From assembly GCA_003486645.1 (NCBI GenBank), contig DNGI01000111.1:706-20592 (forward strand): a stretch of 19,887 nt of DNA, in the 5' to 3' direction. The notes beneath the pieces are model-generated. The model saw nothing but the letters and a program-made list of their open reading frames with translations, did not search any database and was not told where the DNA came from. Source of the stretch: Cyanobacteria bacterium UBA11370. GTDB taxonomy: Bacteria; Cyanobacteriota; Cyanobacteriia; Cyanobacteriales; Coleofasciculaceae. The position numbers and the translations under genes were made by a program. Numbering within the stretch: the first letter of the stretch is position 1; each line of letters starts with the position of its first letter. This document shows positions 1 to 8,303 of the stretch, in pieces.

Positions 1-2
1 GA

Positions 3-431
3 AAATTAGAGGAGGCGATCGCTGCGTTTCAGAAGGCGATGCAGTTGAGTCGAAATGCTCCCGAACCTGCCTATCATTTAGGCATGATTTATTGGCAACA
101 GGGTAAAATTGAAGAGGCAAAAAAGTCGTTACAACAAGCGATTAAAATTAGCCCACAATATCCAGAAGCGTATTATAGCCTCGGTTCAATTTTATTTGAG
201 CAAGGAGATTTAGAAGGGGCATTAGAAGCATTTCGAGAAGCGGCTCAAAGTAATTCTAATTATGCCAATGCCTACTATGGAGCGGGTTTAGTGTTCCTAC
301 GTCAAAACCGATTTAGTGACGCTGAACAAGTCTTGGAATATGCTAGAGATTTGTACAAGGCTCAAGGTATTAGTGAGTGGGCAGCGAATGCGGAAGAATT
401 ACTAGAGCAAGCTCGGAATTCTAATCGTTAA
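3..431 (+). CDS. TPR-repeat protein, 3' part (start outside window)
   Basis: The frame is open from the left edge, so the first ATG inside the window (position 39) is probably internal and the protein is cut at its N-terminus. What remains is almost wholly tetratricopeptide repeat: three 34-residue helix pairs in tandem with the usual small and aromatic positions (AYHLGMIYWQQGKIEEA, AYYSLGSILFEQGDLEGA, AYYGAGLVFLRQNRFSDA), then a short helix rich in Ala and Glu. TPRs are protein-interaction scaffolds; nothing here shows a catalytic function. It lies 68 nt upstream of a glycosyltransferase on the same strand and next to an exopolysaccharide locus, so a role in polysaccharide assembly or secretion is possible, but that is inference from position only. 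The TPR assignment is firm; the full architecture is unknown. Confidence 0.85.
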   Translation, partial: KLEEAIAAFQKAMQLSRNAPEPAYHLGMIYWQQGKIEEAKKSLQQAIKISPQYPEAYYSLGSILFEQGDLEGALEAFREAAQSNSNYANAYYGAGLVFLRQNRFSDAEQVLEYARDLYKAQGISEWAANAEELLEQARNSNR

Positions 432-499
432 TACTACTCAAGAGCCAGCCAGCACAAATTTATTAATAACAGGGTGCGACGGTTTCAGGAGTTTTTTGC

Positions 500-1516
500 A
501 TGAAATTAGTATCCGTTATTATCCCTGTTTATCGTGTTGAGCAGTATATTGCTGCAACAGTTCAGTCGGTTCTCGATCAAACTTATAAGCACTTTGAAGT
601 TCTGATTGTTGATGATGGTTCCCCTGATAAAAGTGTCGAAATTTGCCAGCAGTTTCAAGATCCACGAATTAAAATTATTCGTCAGGAAAATAGAGGTGCT
701 AATGCAGCGCGGAATGAAGGGATTCGGCAAGCCAAGGGCGAGTATTTAGCCTTTTTGGATGGCGATGACGCGTGGTTGCCGGAAAAACTAGCTAAACATA
801 TCGAACATTTGGAGAGTTCACCAAAAATAGGAATGAGTTTTAGTCGTTCTGCCTTTATTGATGAGGAGGGAAATGCTTTAGGAATTTATCAGATGCCAAA
901 GCTGCAAGGAATTACTATCCCCGATATAATTTGCCGTAATCCAATTAGCAATGGATCGACGGCTGTGATTCGCCGAGAGGTATTTGAGGCAATTAAATAT
1001 CAGGATAATCTCTATGGCAGCTTGCAAGACTTTTATTGGGATGAACGACTGCAAGGATCGCAAGATAATGATTGTTGGTTTCGTATTGCTATCCAAACAG
1101 ACTGGCAAATAGAGGGAATTCCAGAAGCGCTTACCCTTTATCGGATCAATTCTACGGGAATATCTGCCAACTTATTTAAGAAGCAAGAGTCTTGGGAACA
1201 AGTCATTGAAAAAACCCGCTCTTACGCACCAGAATTAATTGCTCAGTGGGAGGATCGAGCTAGGGCTTATCACTTGCGATATTTGGCTCGTCGAGCTGTT
1301 AGTTTAAGAGATGGTGCAACTGCCGTAAAGCTAATCCATCAAGCACTTGCCACCCATTGGCAAATTTTGATTGAGGAACCACTGCGAACCCTGATTACTT
1401 TAGCAGCTAGTTATTTTTTGTGGTTATTACCTCAGTCTTTCTATGAACAACTGGAGGCAATAATCATGAAACGCACAGGTAGCAATCAAAAACGTAGAAT
1501 TGTACAAGAGCATTAA
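500..1516 (+). CDS. Family 2 (GT-A) glycosyltransferase
   Basis: The 338-residue protein opens with the classic GT2 core (VSVIIPVYRVEQYI). It has the nucleotide-sugar binding VDDGS at residues 37-41, the metal-binding DGDD at 87-90 after ARNEGI, and a QDND acidic motif at 188-191, where the catalytic base of GT2 enzymes usually lies. It should transfer a sugar from a nucleotide donor to a lipid-linked or polysaccharide acceptor at the inner face of the plasma membrane; donor and linkage cannot be read from sequence. After about residue 230 the protein is mainly helical, with a hydrophobic stretch near 295-310 that may touch the membrane. The start is supported by AGGAG at 487-491, 8 nt upstream of the ATG. 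It could be co-transcribed with the TPR gene. It runs opposite to the polysaccharide operon to its right but probably serves the same polymer. Confidence 0.9.
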   Translation: MKLVSVIIPVYRVEQYIAATVQSVLDQTYKHFEVLIVDDGSPDKSVEICQQFQDPRIKIIRQENRGANAARNEGIRQAKGEYLAFLDGDDAWLPEKLAKHIEHLESSPKIGMSFSRSAFIDEEGNALGIYQMPKLQGITIPDIICRNPISNGSTAVIRREVFEAIKYQDNLYGSLQDFYWDERLQGSQDNDCWFRIAIQTDWQIEGIPEALTLYRINSTGISANLFKKQESWEQVIEKTRSYAPELIAQWEDRARAYHLRYLARRAVSLRDGATAVKLIHQALATHWQILIEEPLRTLITLAASYFLWLLPQSFYEQLEAIIMKRTGSNQKRRIVQEH

Positions 1517-1536
1517 TAGACTTGTTACTTTGAGTT

Positions 1537-1570
1537 ATGAATTAGGAATTTTATTTAATTCTTAATTCAT
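1537..1570. repeat. Imperfect inverted repeat (AT-rich hairpin)
   Basis: Two 14-nt arms (1537-1550 and 1557-1570) pair around a 6-nt loop with one G-T wobble. It lies 20 nt after the stop of the GT2 gene and before the convergent fusion gene. The arms are built from AATTCAT-like words, which recur in cyanobacterial intergenic DNA. There is no T-run directly after the stem, so it is a weak terminator candidate. The rest of the gap to 1839 holds only the heptamer array. Confidence 0.5.
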
Positions 1571-1774
1571 AATTCATGACACTCACCCCAATAATTGTTA
1601 ATACTAAGTTGCGCTCAAAGATGTTATTTAGCCGTTGATAAGAGGCAGAGAGAAAGTTACTTGCTTGAATAATGCAACTTTATACAATCTGCTGTAAATT
1701 GAAAAAAGCACAGTAGATGCACTGTACAATAGTCCTAGGTTCTTCGTCGTTACTCCTTTGTGCATTTTTTTACA

Positions 1775-1830
1775 ACAAATAACCAACAACAAACAACAAA
1801 CAACCAACAACAAACAACCAACAACCAATC
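1775..1830. repeat. Tandem heptamer array (STRR), 8 units of AACMAAC
   Basis: Eight consecutive 7-nt units follow the pattern AAC-A/C-AAC (AACCAAC or AACAAAC, the first and last slightly degenerate). This is the short tandemly repeated repetitive type known from filamentous cyanobacteria. It starts only 9 nt after the stop codon of the - strand fusion gene. A second array with the same unit lies at 18672-18727. Confidence 0.9.
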
Positions 1831-1839
1831 CGTATTCAC

Positions 1840-3663
1840 TTAACAATTGAACGATGAACTACTCTGATAGCAATCCTTGCTGATAGCATCCCACTCACCA
1901 CTTATACCTGGTTTGATATCAAGAGCTTGCCAGTCTTTGATAGAATAGTGTTCAACTTCATCGACACTTGGCGATCGCGGACCTACTAGAGTCATATCTC
2001 CCATTAAAACATTCCAAAACATGGGCAGTTTATCGAGATGGGTTTTAGCCAAGATCTGCAAAAACCAAGCCATTCTAACCGGAGAGGATTGGGTGCTAGG
2101 TGTAGAACGAAATTTCCAAATCCGAAACGGCTTACCAAGAAACCCGCAACGAGTTTGAGTTACCATAATTTTGCCTGGATGATCCAGGGCAATTCCGACC
2201 GCAATTGGTATTATAACAATTGCTAAAATCACCATCGCCATTAAGGCAACAGAAATGTCAGTGCATCGCATTAATACTCTATCAATTTCAGATGCAACAG
2301 ACCTTTTTTTAGCAATCAAATGATCGGGAGAAACTCGCATCGTTGACGTGCCCGGTTCAATTATCAAACTATCGAGTAATTTGGACTTGGCTAAAATGGC
2401 GATGATGCGAGGATTGGCACTCCATATCACTAAATTACTGCCCAGAGAATTGGCGACTTTCAAGCTCTGAAATAATGCCCCCAGTCCCGCACTATTCATC
2501 GACTGAGTTAAGCTCATATCGATGACAATCCGTTTGGGAGCAAATTGATAAAAAGCCTTAATAGAGTCTTGTAATTCTAACCCTGCTTTCATTCCCAAAT
2601 CCGCAGGTGTACTTAGCAATGCTATTTCCTGCCCTTTTAAAATTTCAGCGGTTTGCTCTTCTTGATGATGAGGTTCCGAGATCAACGACTCCGTATCGAC
2701 ATATTCGGCATTTGGATAAAAGTTTGCCAACATTTGGCTCCTCACTACTAGCCATTCCAATGCTTCTAAAAAATGCAACATCTTAGCTGACAAACTAAGC
2801 TGAGTCAAGCGAGTTTTTGACTCAACAAAAACTGTTGGTTTTTTGAATAAAAACCGAGCCAATAGCAAGAATGGAACAGATACACCTGCTCCTGTGGAAA
2901 GCACAAGATCGGGTTGTTCGCAGATTAAAACTTTGAAAGCTAAGATCAAATTTCGGATCAGGTTGGGCAGATTACGGTTAGTTGGACTGTAAGCCCAATA
3001 TACCCGTTCCTGATCAGCCTGAAGCTGTGCTTTGGTTGTCTCTGAGTAGAAGGTAATCCAGCACAAATCTTGATATTGGTTCAGAAAAGGTTTGAGACTT
3101 TGAGCATAGGTGAAGTGTCCCCCAGATGAACAAATGACCATCAGCTTTTTGTACTTATTTTGAGGATAATGCTGGCTCAAAAACCGACAAAGTTTATCCT
3201 CTTGAGGAGAAATAAGTTGTGGAGTTTTTGGTGCAGCTAAAAACCTGACTAAATCTCCTGGAGATCTCGCCACAGAAATCCCTTGGTTCTCAAGGAAATC
3301 AGCCATTTCTAACTGATGATCATCAACGTGTTCACCAAAACGCTTAGTGCGAGGTACTAATATATGAGGTTTATTGAGAGATGCAAGTAACAAAGACGAT
3401 CCTTCCCCACAGTGGGAAATTACAATTCTTGCCTGGGAAAGTAATACTTTAAACTCTGATTCAGGCAATCGAGAAAAACCCTTCACTTGATATTGATCAG
3501 GAAGCTTTGATGAAGAACCGTACTGAATCAAGACTTCCTCATTGGCATCAATAAACCCATAACGGATTAGGATATCAATCCAATTCATGAGGGCATCGAA
3601 GGGATATTGTTCTGTCCCTACTGTCACTAATATCATAGTCAAATAGTTTTGAATGACGGACAT
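1840..3663 (-). CDS. Alg13-like/Alg14-like/STAS/phosphoglycosyltransferase fusion protein
   Basis: Four domains occupy 607 residues. Residues 10-165 resemble Alg13/PssE (ILVTVGTEQYPFDAL, later VISHCGEGS), the donor-binding half of an N-acetylglucosaminyltransferase-like enzyme. Residues 172-325 resemble Alg14/PssD (MVICSSGGHFTYAQ, PDLVLSTGAG), the membrane-associated half. Residues 343-440 are a STAS domain with MNSAGLG at 389-395, the place of the phosphorylatable Ser in SpoIIAA-like proteins. Residues 457-607 are a bacterial sugar transferase (WcaJ/PglC type) with a membrane segment at 467-491, KFRS at 517-520 and GDMTLVGPR at 555-563. The last domain should move a sugar phosphate onto undecaprenyl phosphate and the first two add a second sugar. 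The expected Asp-Glu dyad reads Asp-Lys (544-545), and the protein stops soon after KPGISG (584-589), so activity is uncertain. AGGG upstream supports Met1; Met10 is an alternative. Confidence 0.85.
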   Translation of the reverse strand: MSVIQNYLTMILVTVGTEQYPFDALMNWIDILIRYGFIDANEEVLIQYGSSSKLPDQYQVKGFSRLPESEFKVLLSQARIVISHCGEGSSLLLASLNKPHILVPRTKRFGEHVDDHQLEMADFLENQGISVARSPGDLVRFLAAPKTPQLISPQEDKLCRFLSQHYPQNKYKKLMVICSSGGHFTYAQSLKPFLNQYQDLCWITFYSETTKAQLQADQERVYWAYSPTNRNLPNLIRNLILAFKVLICEQPDLVLSTGAGVSVPFLLLARFLFKKPTVFVESKTRLTQLSLSAKMLHFLEALEWLVVRSQMLANFYPNAEYVDTESLISEPHHQEEQTAEILKGQEIALLSTPADLGMKAGLELQDSIKAFYQFAPKRIVIDMSLTQSMNSAGLGALFQSLKVANSLGSNLVIWSANPRIIAILAKSKLLDSLIIEPGTSTMRVSPDHLIAKKRSVASEIDRVLMRCTDISVALMAMVILAIVIIPIAVGIALDHPGKIMVTQTRCGFLGKPFRIWKFRSTPSTQSSPVRMAWFLQILAKTHLDKLPMFWNVLMGDMTLVGPRSPSVDEVEHYSIKDWQALDIKPGISGEWDAISKDCYQSSSSFNC

Positions 3664-4052
3664 TAGAGACCCTGATTGAATTTTTAGAACCCCCTAAAGG
3701 CAAAAAAAATTATCGGGGGTTTGTCAGGTTTGGTAATTTTATGATCAGTCAGCTTTCAAGATAAGCGCTAAATTTCCTAGCGAGATGCTTGTAGACAAAA
3801 ATTGCTCGCCTCTACTAATCCCTGATCAAGAACTTGACACGGGAATTATATTCCTCTATTGGGAGAGAATTAAATTCAGTAAATAATGCTATTTACAGGA
3901 TGCTAAAGCACAGAAGATAAGGTTCTTCTAATGCCCCTGATGTTTCTGAATCGCCTTTCTTTTAGTTTACACAACAAACCCAGAAACAAAAATTTAAATA
4001 AGTAAAGAATTAAATAAGATTGGTGGTAGAAAATACCCCTCATCATTGGTGA
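3664..4052. other. Intergenic gap in the polysaccharide locus
   Basis: This 389-nt gap separates the fusion gene from the asparagine-synthase-like gene, both on the - strand, so the fusion gene probably has its own promoter here. I see no coding sequence. Two inverted repeats are present. AACCCCC/GGGGGTT (3688-3694 and 3715-3721, 20-nt loop) lies in the presumed leader of the fusion gene. TGTTTCTG/CAGAAACA (3941-3948 and 3981-3988, 32-nt loop) lies downstream of the asparagine-synthase-like gene. Neither has the short loop and T-run of a standard terminator. Confidence 0.5.
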
Positions 4053-5861
4053 TCAGGTAAATGCGTAGTAAAACAAGGTAGTAACCGCATACAATCCTGA
4101 GAGATGCTTTTTGCGAAGCTGTGCTAACTCAACGTCCGGTGAAGTTATATGCTCAAATACGTCACGGTTGATAACATTCCAAATTAGTGAATCTGACCGA
4201 TCTAAACAAAACTGGCGTAAGTTAGAAAGGAGCTGCATATTATTAGCTTCCAGCCACAAATCCCGATCAAAGGCGAGTTCTTTAGTATATTTACGCGATT
4301 TGTAGCCGATTTTATCGAAAATTACTGTTTGCGATCGCTGGAGTAAATTAATCAACGGTTGACGACTGCGCCAGGGTTCCTTGCCAAAGGGAAAATGATG
4401 CAGTTGAGGAACTAAAAATTCCATCAGTTGATAGTGTAAAGGTTCTGTATATCGCACGATGGGTGGTATCGCAAACGCTGCCTCAACGAAAGGATAAGTA
4501 CATAAAGGCAAAAAGATATCGCTGCTAGGTAATACCCTGGTAATATTAATACCTCCCCAACGTCTGAGGCGTTCAAATGTATGGAAGATATCGAGTACGT
4601 CTAAAGGAGCAAATCCATCGTCAATCTGTTGTTCTACAAAGCTGTGTAAATAAGCTTTTGCTAATTCTATTGCTTCGGGTTGGATCAAACCACCATGATT
4701 ACAAATCAGCTTAGTGGTGAGCAATTTCTTAATATCATCCCCACGAAACGCCCCTGATCCAAGCAATAATCGGGCAGTACGAAAATTACCACGAGCAATT
4801 CCTCCCCCAACACCTGACAACATCATACCTAGTTTGTCAATATTTGAAGGTTGTTTCAATACATCATTAATCTGCCAAAAACTCACCATCCCATCATTTT
4901 GTTGGATCAAGCGTTGGCTAGCTGTTTCCCACGCTGCTATTACTTCCTTATTCGTAATTACATTCACTTCATAAGGAAGGTGGAAAAGTTTAGCAATTTG
5001 GGAAGGAATTTGAACATCAGCGCTAGTTGGTAGCCCATCAGTATAATAATTGGCAGATATATTGTCTTGAATTAATATACAAGCAAGCAAACGGGAATCA
5101 CGCCCCCCTGTCAAAGGACATTTTAATTTGCCCGTAATTTGTGCTAGGTTACGACACATAGCCGTGAGATTTTCAGCAATGCACTCAGTATCAGAACGAG
5201 TCAGTTTCTGTTGCGACTGCTGAGAGAGTTGAGAAAACTGGAAATAACTCTGACGCTGGGGTTGTGTGTCATTCCCCTGCCATTTCCAGTACTGCCCACC
5301 GGGAATAACGCGCACATCCTGTCGCAACGTGCGATCCGATCCCACCCAACCCATAATTGAAAACAGACTAATTCCTAGGGGATCTAAGGCATTCACCTCG
5401 CTAATTTGAGTAATCAGACGTACACTATTACTAACTAACCACATCGTTCCTTGTTGTAAGTAATAGACTTGGTGCAAACCAACGAAATCTGTGATTAATT
5501 CAAGGGATGGTAGCTGTTTAGAGAGGCGAGCAACGGCAAATTGTCCATCCAAACTTTGGGGTAGTTGTTGCCAATTTAAAGCTAGCTCTGTAGCATCCCA
5601 AGCATTCCATTTTCCTTGTTTTTCTACGATAGTGCCGCTGTAAAAAGTAAAATGATCTGGACTTTCGGATACATAAATTCGAGGTGCAGCGACTTGATTA
5701 GCTGTATGTATGGATGCGGCAAAGGCGATGTTACCTGCTTGATAATGCCAGAGGGTATCGGGTTCGAGTTGCGGGTAAACCTCGACCATCTGCCGCAGTT
5801 TAGTCAGGGCAACTGAGATGAGGGTTTCTGGTAGGTTCCAAGCGAGAAGAAAGATATTCAT
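4053..5861 (-). CDS. Asparagine-synthase-like protein (glutaminase Cys absent)
   Basis: The 602-residue protein has the two-part layout of class B asparagine synthetase. An N-terminal class II amidotransferase-like domain (about 1-200) is followed by an ATP-pyrophosphatase domain with the PP-loop PLTGGRDSR at 249-257, which fits the SGGxDS motif for ATP binding. Such enzymes activate a carboxyl group as an adenylate and aminate it. Residue 2 is Asn, not the Cys that hydrolyses glutamine, so the N-terminal domain cannot release ammonia from glutamine in the usual way. The second conserved loop reads SGVGGGIARG (349-358) and lacks the acidic pair of true asparagine synthetases. Such relatives are common in capsule and exopolysaccharide clusters, where they may modify an amide or amino group on a sugar; that role is inference. 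The start has only a weak ribosome-binding site. It follows the GT4 gene by 40 nt, probably in one operon. Confidence 0.8.
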   Translation of the reverse strand: MNIFLLAWNLPETLISVALTKLRQMVEVYPQLEPDTLWHYQAGNIAFAASIHTANQVAAPRIYVSESPDHFTFYSGTIVEKQGKWNAWDATELALNWQQLPQSLDGQFAVARLSKQLPSLELITDFVGLHQVYYLQQGTMWLVSNSVRLITQISEVNALDPLGISLFSIMGWVGSDRTLRQDVRVIPGGQYWKWQGNDTQPQRQSYFQFSQLSQQSQQKLTRSDTECIAENLTAMCRNLAQITGKLKCPLTGGRDSRLLACILIQDNISANYYTDGLPTSADVQIPSQIAKLFHLPYEVNVITNKEVIAAWETASQRLIQQNDGMVSFWQINDVLKQPSNIDKLGMMLSGVGGGIARGNFRTARLLLGSGAFRGDDIKKLLTTKLICNHGGLIQPEAIELAKAYLHSFVEQQIDDGFAPLDVLDIFHTFERLRRWGGINITRVLPSSDIFLPLCTYPFVEAAFAIPPIVRYTEPLHYQLMEFLVPQLHHFPFGKEPWRSRQPLINLLQRSQTVIFDKIGYKSRKYTKELAFDRDLWLEANNMQLLSNLRQFCLDRSDSLIWNVINRDVFEHITSPDVELAQLRKKHLSGLYAVTTLFYYAFT

Positions 5862-5901
5862 AAAAACTCAAAATCAAAGGTTAATCAGGGTCTATTTGAA
5901 C

Positions 5902-6942
5902 TTATTTAGTGGCAATAGTATGGTAGGCATCAATCGTTTGCCGTGCTAATTCTTTCCATTCAAAGACTGACAATGGAGCCAGTTCTGGACGCTTGGTATT
6001 CATGACCCAATTTAAAGCTGTTTCTATATGCCCAGGATTAATTTCTCCTGTATAAGTACGCACCCATTCTGCACCGACCTGCTCTTGCAATTCACCCAGA
6101 GAACCGCGCTGTGGGACTAAGATCGGGCGATTAAATGAAAGTGCTAATAAGGCACTACCAGAGTTTAAAATCTCCCGATAGGGTAAGATGACCAAATCCG
6201 CTGCCGCAAAGTAAATTTGGGCTTGGTCTTTGGGGATAAAATCTAAGTTGATTCTGATCCGAGGATCTGAGATAGCTTCTGCTTCTATTTCGGCTTTCAA
6301 ATCGCTAACTTCAGGAAAACCAACGATATAAAGCAAGGCTGCTGGATCAGAAAATTGGCTAAAAACTCGGATTAATTCGGTGACATTTTTATAAGGTCTA
6401 ATTTTACCGAAGAAAAGTAATACTTTAGCAGAAGTAGGAATTCCCAACTCAGCACGAGCTTCACCCGCACTGATATGATTGGGATATTCGGCTCGGTAAT
6501 GACCGTGAGAGATAACAAAATTAGGCAGCTCTTTTAAGGTGGGAAAACGCTCTCTTGCTGCTTCCATTCCCGCTTGACTGAAACTAATACAGCCATCGAG
6601 TTGTTGGATGAACCCGTGCCAAAATTTTGCCTCCCAGTGGGGATAGCGTCGTTCGTGTGCGGCGAGGTTGTGTATAGTCCAGACTGTCTTTATTCCCCGA
6701 CTACGAGCTATCTTCATCAAGAATAATAGCGCTTGAGTTTTAGCGATCGCCACCCCAATATTACTATTATTTAAATTACGTTCTGGCCAGTGTCGATGCC
6801 AAATCGCATACTTATTTTGGAGCAATCTTAGGGGCGAGAACTCATCAATATCAACTCCTAAACGAGTCATCTGAGTATAAAGCAGCCAAGTGTAAGGATT
6901 TTCATAGCGATCTTTAAAAGCTGGCTCGGCAATAACGCGCAT
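5902..6942 (-). CDS. GT4-type (GT-B) glycosyltransferase
   Basis: The 346-residue protein has the two-domain GT-B layout. The N-terminal half carries TVWTIHNLAAHE (86-97) and an internal FSQAGME, common in family 4 enzymes. The C-terminal half opens with LLFFGKIRPYKN (175-186), the usual donor-domain entry, and has PYREILNSGSALLALSFNRP at 254-273. This stretch matches the E-x7-E region, but only the first Glu is present; position 265 is Leu. Subfamilies with SGxxLxALxxxxP in this place are well represented in exopolysaccharide clusters, so loss of the second Glu need not mean loss of function. It should add one sugar of the repeat unit on the cytoplasmic face. AAGGGGG lies just upstream of the ATG, inside the end of the polymerase gene, and only 5 nt separate the two genes, so they are almost certainly co-transcribed. 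Confidence 0.88.
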   Translation of the reverse strand: MRVIAEPAFKDRYENPYTWLLYTQMTRLGVDIDEFSPLRLLQNKYAIWHRHWPERNLNNSNIGVAIAKTQALLFLMKIARSRGIKTVWTIHNLAAHERRYPHWEAKFWHGFIQQLDGCISFSQAGMEAARERFPTLKELPNFVISHGHYRAEYPNHISAGEARAELGIPTSAKVLLFFGKIRPYKNVTELIRVFSQFSDPAALLYIVGFPEVSDLKAEIEAEAISDPRIRINLDFIPKDQAQIYFAAADLVILPYREILNSGSALLALSFNRPILVPQRGSLGELQEQVGAEWVRTYTGEINPGHIETALNWVMNTKRPELAPLSVFEWKELARQTIDAYHTIATK

Positions 6943-6947
6943 TATTT

Positions 6948-8252
6948 TTAGCCCCCTTGGGAACTGTGAGTTAATGATTTCTTGACTTCTGGCTGCACCT
7001 GCTTCTGTTCAAATTCTTGGGTAAAGTTATTGTGAGTTGAGAGAGTAATCACTACATACATCACCCAAAAGAAATTCTGTCGAATTGTACTTTCAGTAAG
7101 GTTAGCCAACACAAAAAACGTTAAGTAAATTAACGGCAAAAGACCTTCCCCAGTTTTAGTTTTACGGATTTCAGCAATTGCCCTAATATATGTAGCAAAA
7201 TAGCTAACGACAAATACCGATAATCCGATTAAACCCAAATCAACACATAGGTCGATAAAACCGTTGTGAGCGTGGGGAACTGCCCAACCCAGCATCCGCC
7301 AAATTTGAGCTGATTCGCCATCTAAGCCCAACCAGAAGGCATCGTAACCATAACCTAACCAAGGATGCTCCGAGATTTTATCAATTACAGCCGCCCAAAG
7401 AGGTACACGACCTGTAAAAGTCAGATCCTTTCCCATCGCACCTAAAATACTTTCAGCATTGCTGACTAACACAATTGCTAAACTGCCACCAACCGAAACC
7501 GTGGTAATAAAAAATGGCAAAGCAACACTGTAATTCCACCGCAATGCTCTATATAAAGGCATCAGCATGAGCAAAGTCAGTAAACTCACTAAAGCCGTTT
7601 TAGAAGTACAGCCAAGAATCAGGATTATAGAAAGCACAAAACCTGTCCATCCCACCCAAGAATACTTGCGGTTGCTATTAGCAAACAGTAAGAAGACACA
7701 CCCACCTAGCACCATCGCTCGACCTAAAAGATTTTTGTGAGAATATACACCCCGCCAAGTTCCGGCGTGAGCCATATCTTCTGGTGTTAGAACGCTCCCT
7801 CTACCCATCAGTCCATAAGTAGGTAGTGCGAGAGCAAACACTAAACTAAACACCGCAGCGATACCGAATGTCCACGCCAATAGTTGCAACTGTTCCTTGC
7901 GGTTATATCGGGCGGCAAAATAAATTCCGAACAGAGTGATTCTGCCCAAAATGATCAGATTACTGTGAGTTTCCTCTGGCGCTACAGACCAAAATAGTGA
8001 AAAGTTAGCGATCGCAATGAGTATCCATAGTAATTGTTCTTTGATTACAACTCGCAGGACTCGCTTGTACCAAATCACTAATAAAAATAGAGTAAAAATT
8101 AAAATTAATAAGCCAAAAAGCGTTGATATGGGATCACCTTGATCAATCGGTAAACCCAAAGCTTGTCTCATGGCTGGAATAAACGCTTGCATAAAAACTA
8201 GCAGCGAAAACACCACAAATGCCCTTTCAGCCAAGCTAAGAATATTATTCAT
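6948..8252 (-). CDS. Wzy/ExoQ-type polysaccharide polymerase (O-antigen ligase family)
   Basis: The 434-residue integral membrane protein has about ten to twelve hydrophobic segments across its length. Family motifs are WRGVYSHKNLLG (166-177), SKTALVSL (217-224), LTFTGRVPLW (277-286) and the large periplasmic-loop motif GYGYDAFW...PHAHNGFIDL (300-335), with the His-rich HAHNG signature of the O-antigen ligase/polymerase superfamily. It should polymerise lipid-linked repeat units on the outer face of the plasma membrane. A ligase role cannot be excluded by sequence, but the flippase and chain-length kinase next door favour a Wzy polymerase. A GAGG-type ribosome-binding site lies 4-5 nt upstream of the ATG. 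It is 51 nt downstream of the flippase gene and 5 nt upstream of the GT4 gene. Confidence 0.88.
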   Translation of the reverse strand: MNNILSLAERAFVVFSLLVFMQAFIPAMRQALGLPIDQGDPISTLFGLLILIFTLFLLVIWYKRVLRVVIKEQLLWILIAIANFSLFWSVAPEETHSNLIILGRITLFGIYFAARYNRKEQLQLLAWTFGIAAVFSLVFALALPTYGLMGRGSVLTPEDMAHAGTWRGVYSHKNLLGRAMVLGGCVFLLFANSNRKYSWVGWTGFVLSIILILGCTSKTALVSLLTLLMLMPLYRALRWNYSVALPFFITTVSVGGSLAIVLVSNAESILGAMGKDLTFTGRVPLWAAVIDKISEHPWLGYGYDAFWLGLDGESAQIWRMLGWAVPHAHNGFIDLCVDLGLIGLSVFVVSYFATYIRAIAEIRKTKTGEGLLPLIYLTFFVLANLTESTIRQNFFWVMYVVITLSTHNNFTQEFEQKQVQPEVKKSLTHSSQGG

Positions 8253-8303
8253 TAGACCTCTGTAAGAAAGGGAACAGGAAATAGGCGTAGATAAAACAAT
8301 TTC

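Noticed and set aside
1775..1830. Possible CRISPR or telomere-like array
   Set aside because: The repeats are contiguous heptamers without spacers, typical of cyanobacterial STRR sequences.
3688..3721. AACCCCC/GGGGGTT hairpin as a terminator or riboswitch
   Set aside because: The 20-nt loop contains the T-run, the stem is only 7 bp, and no conserved riboswitch core is visible.
3941..3988. TGTTTCTG/CAGAAACA as terminator of the asparagine-synthase-like gene
   Set aside because: The loop is 32 nt long and no T-run follows on the - strand.
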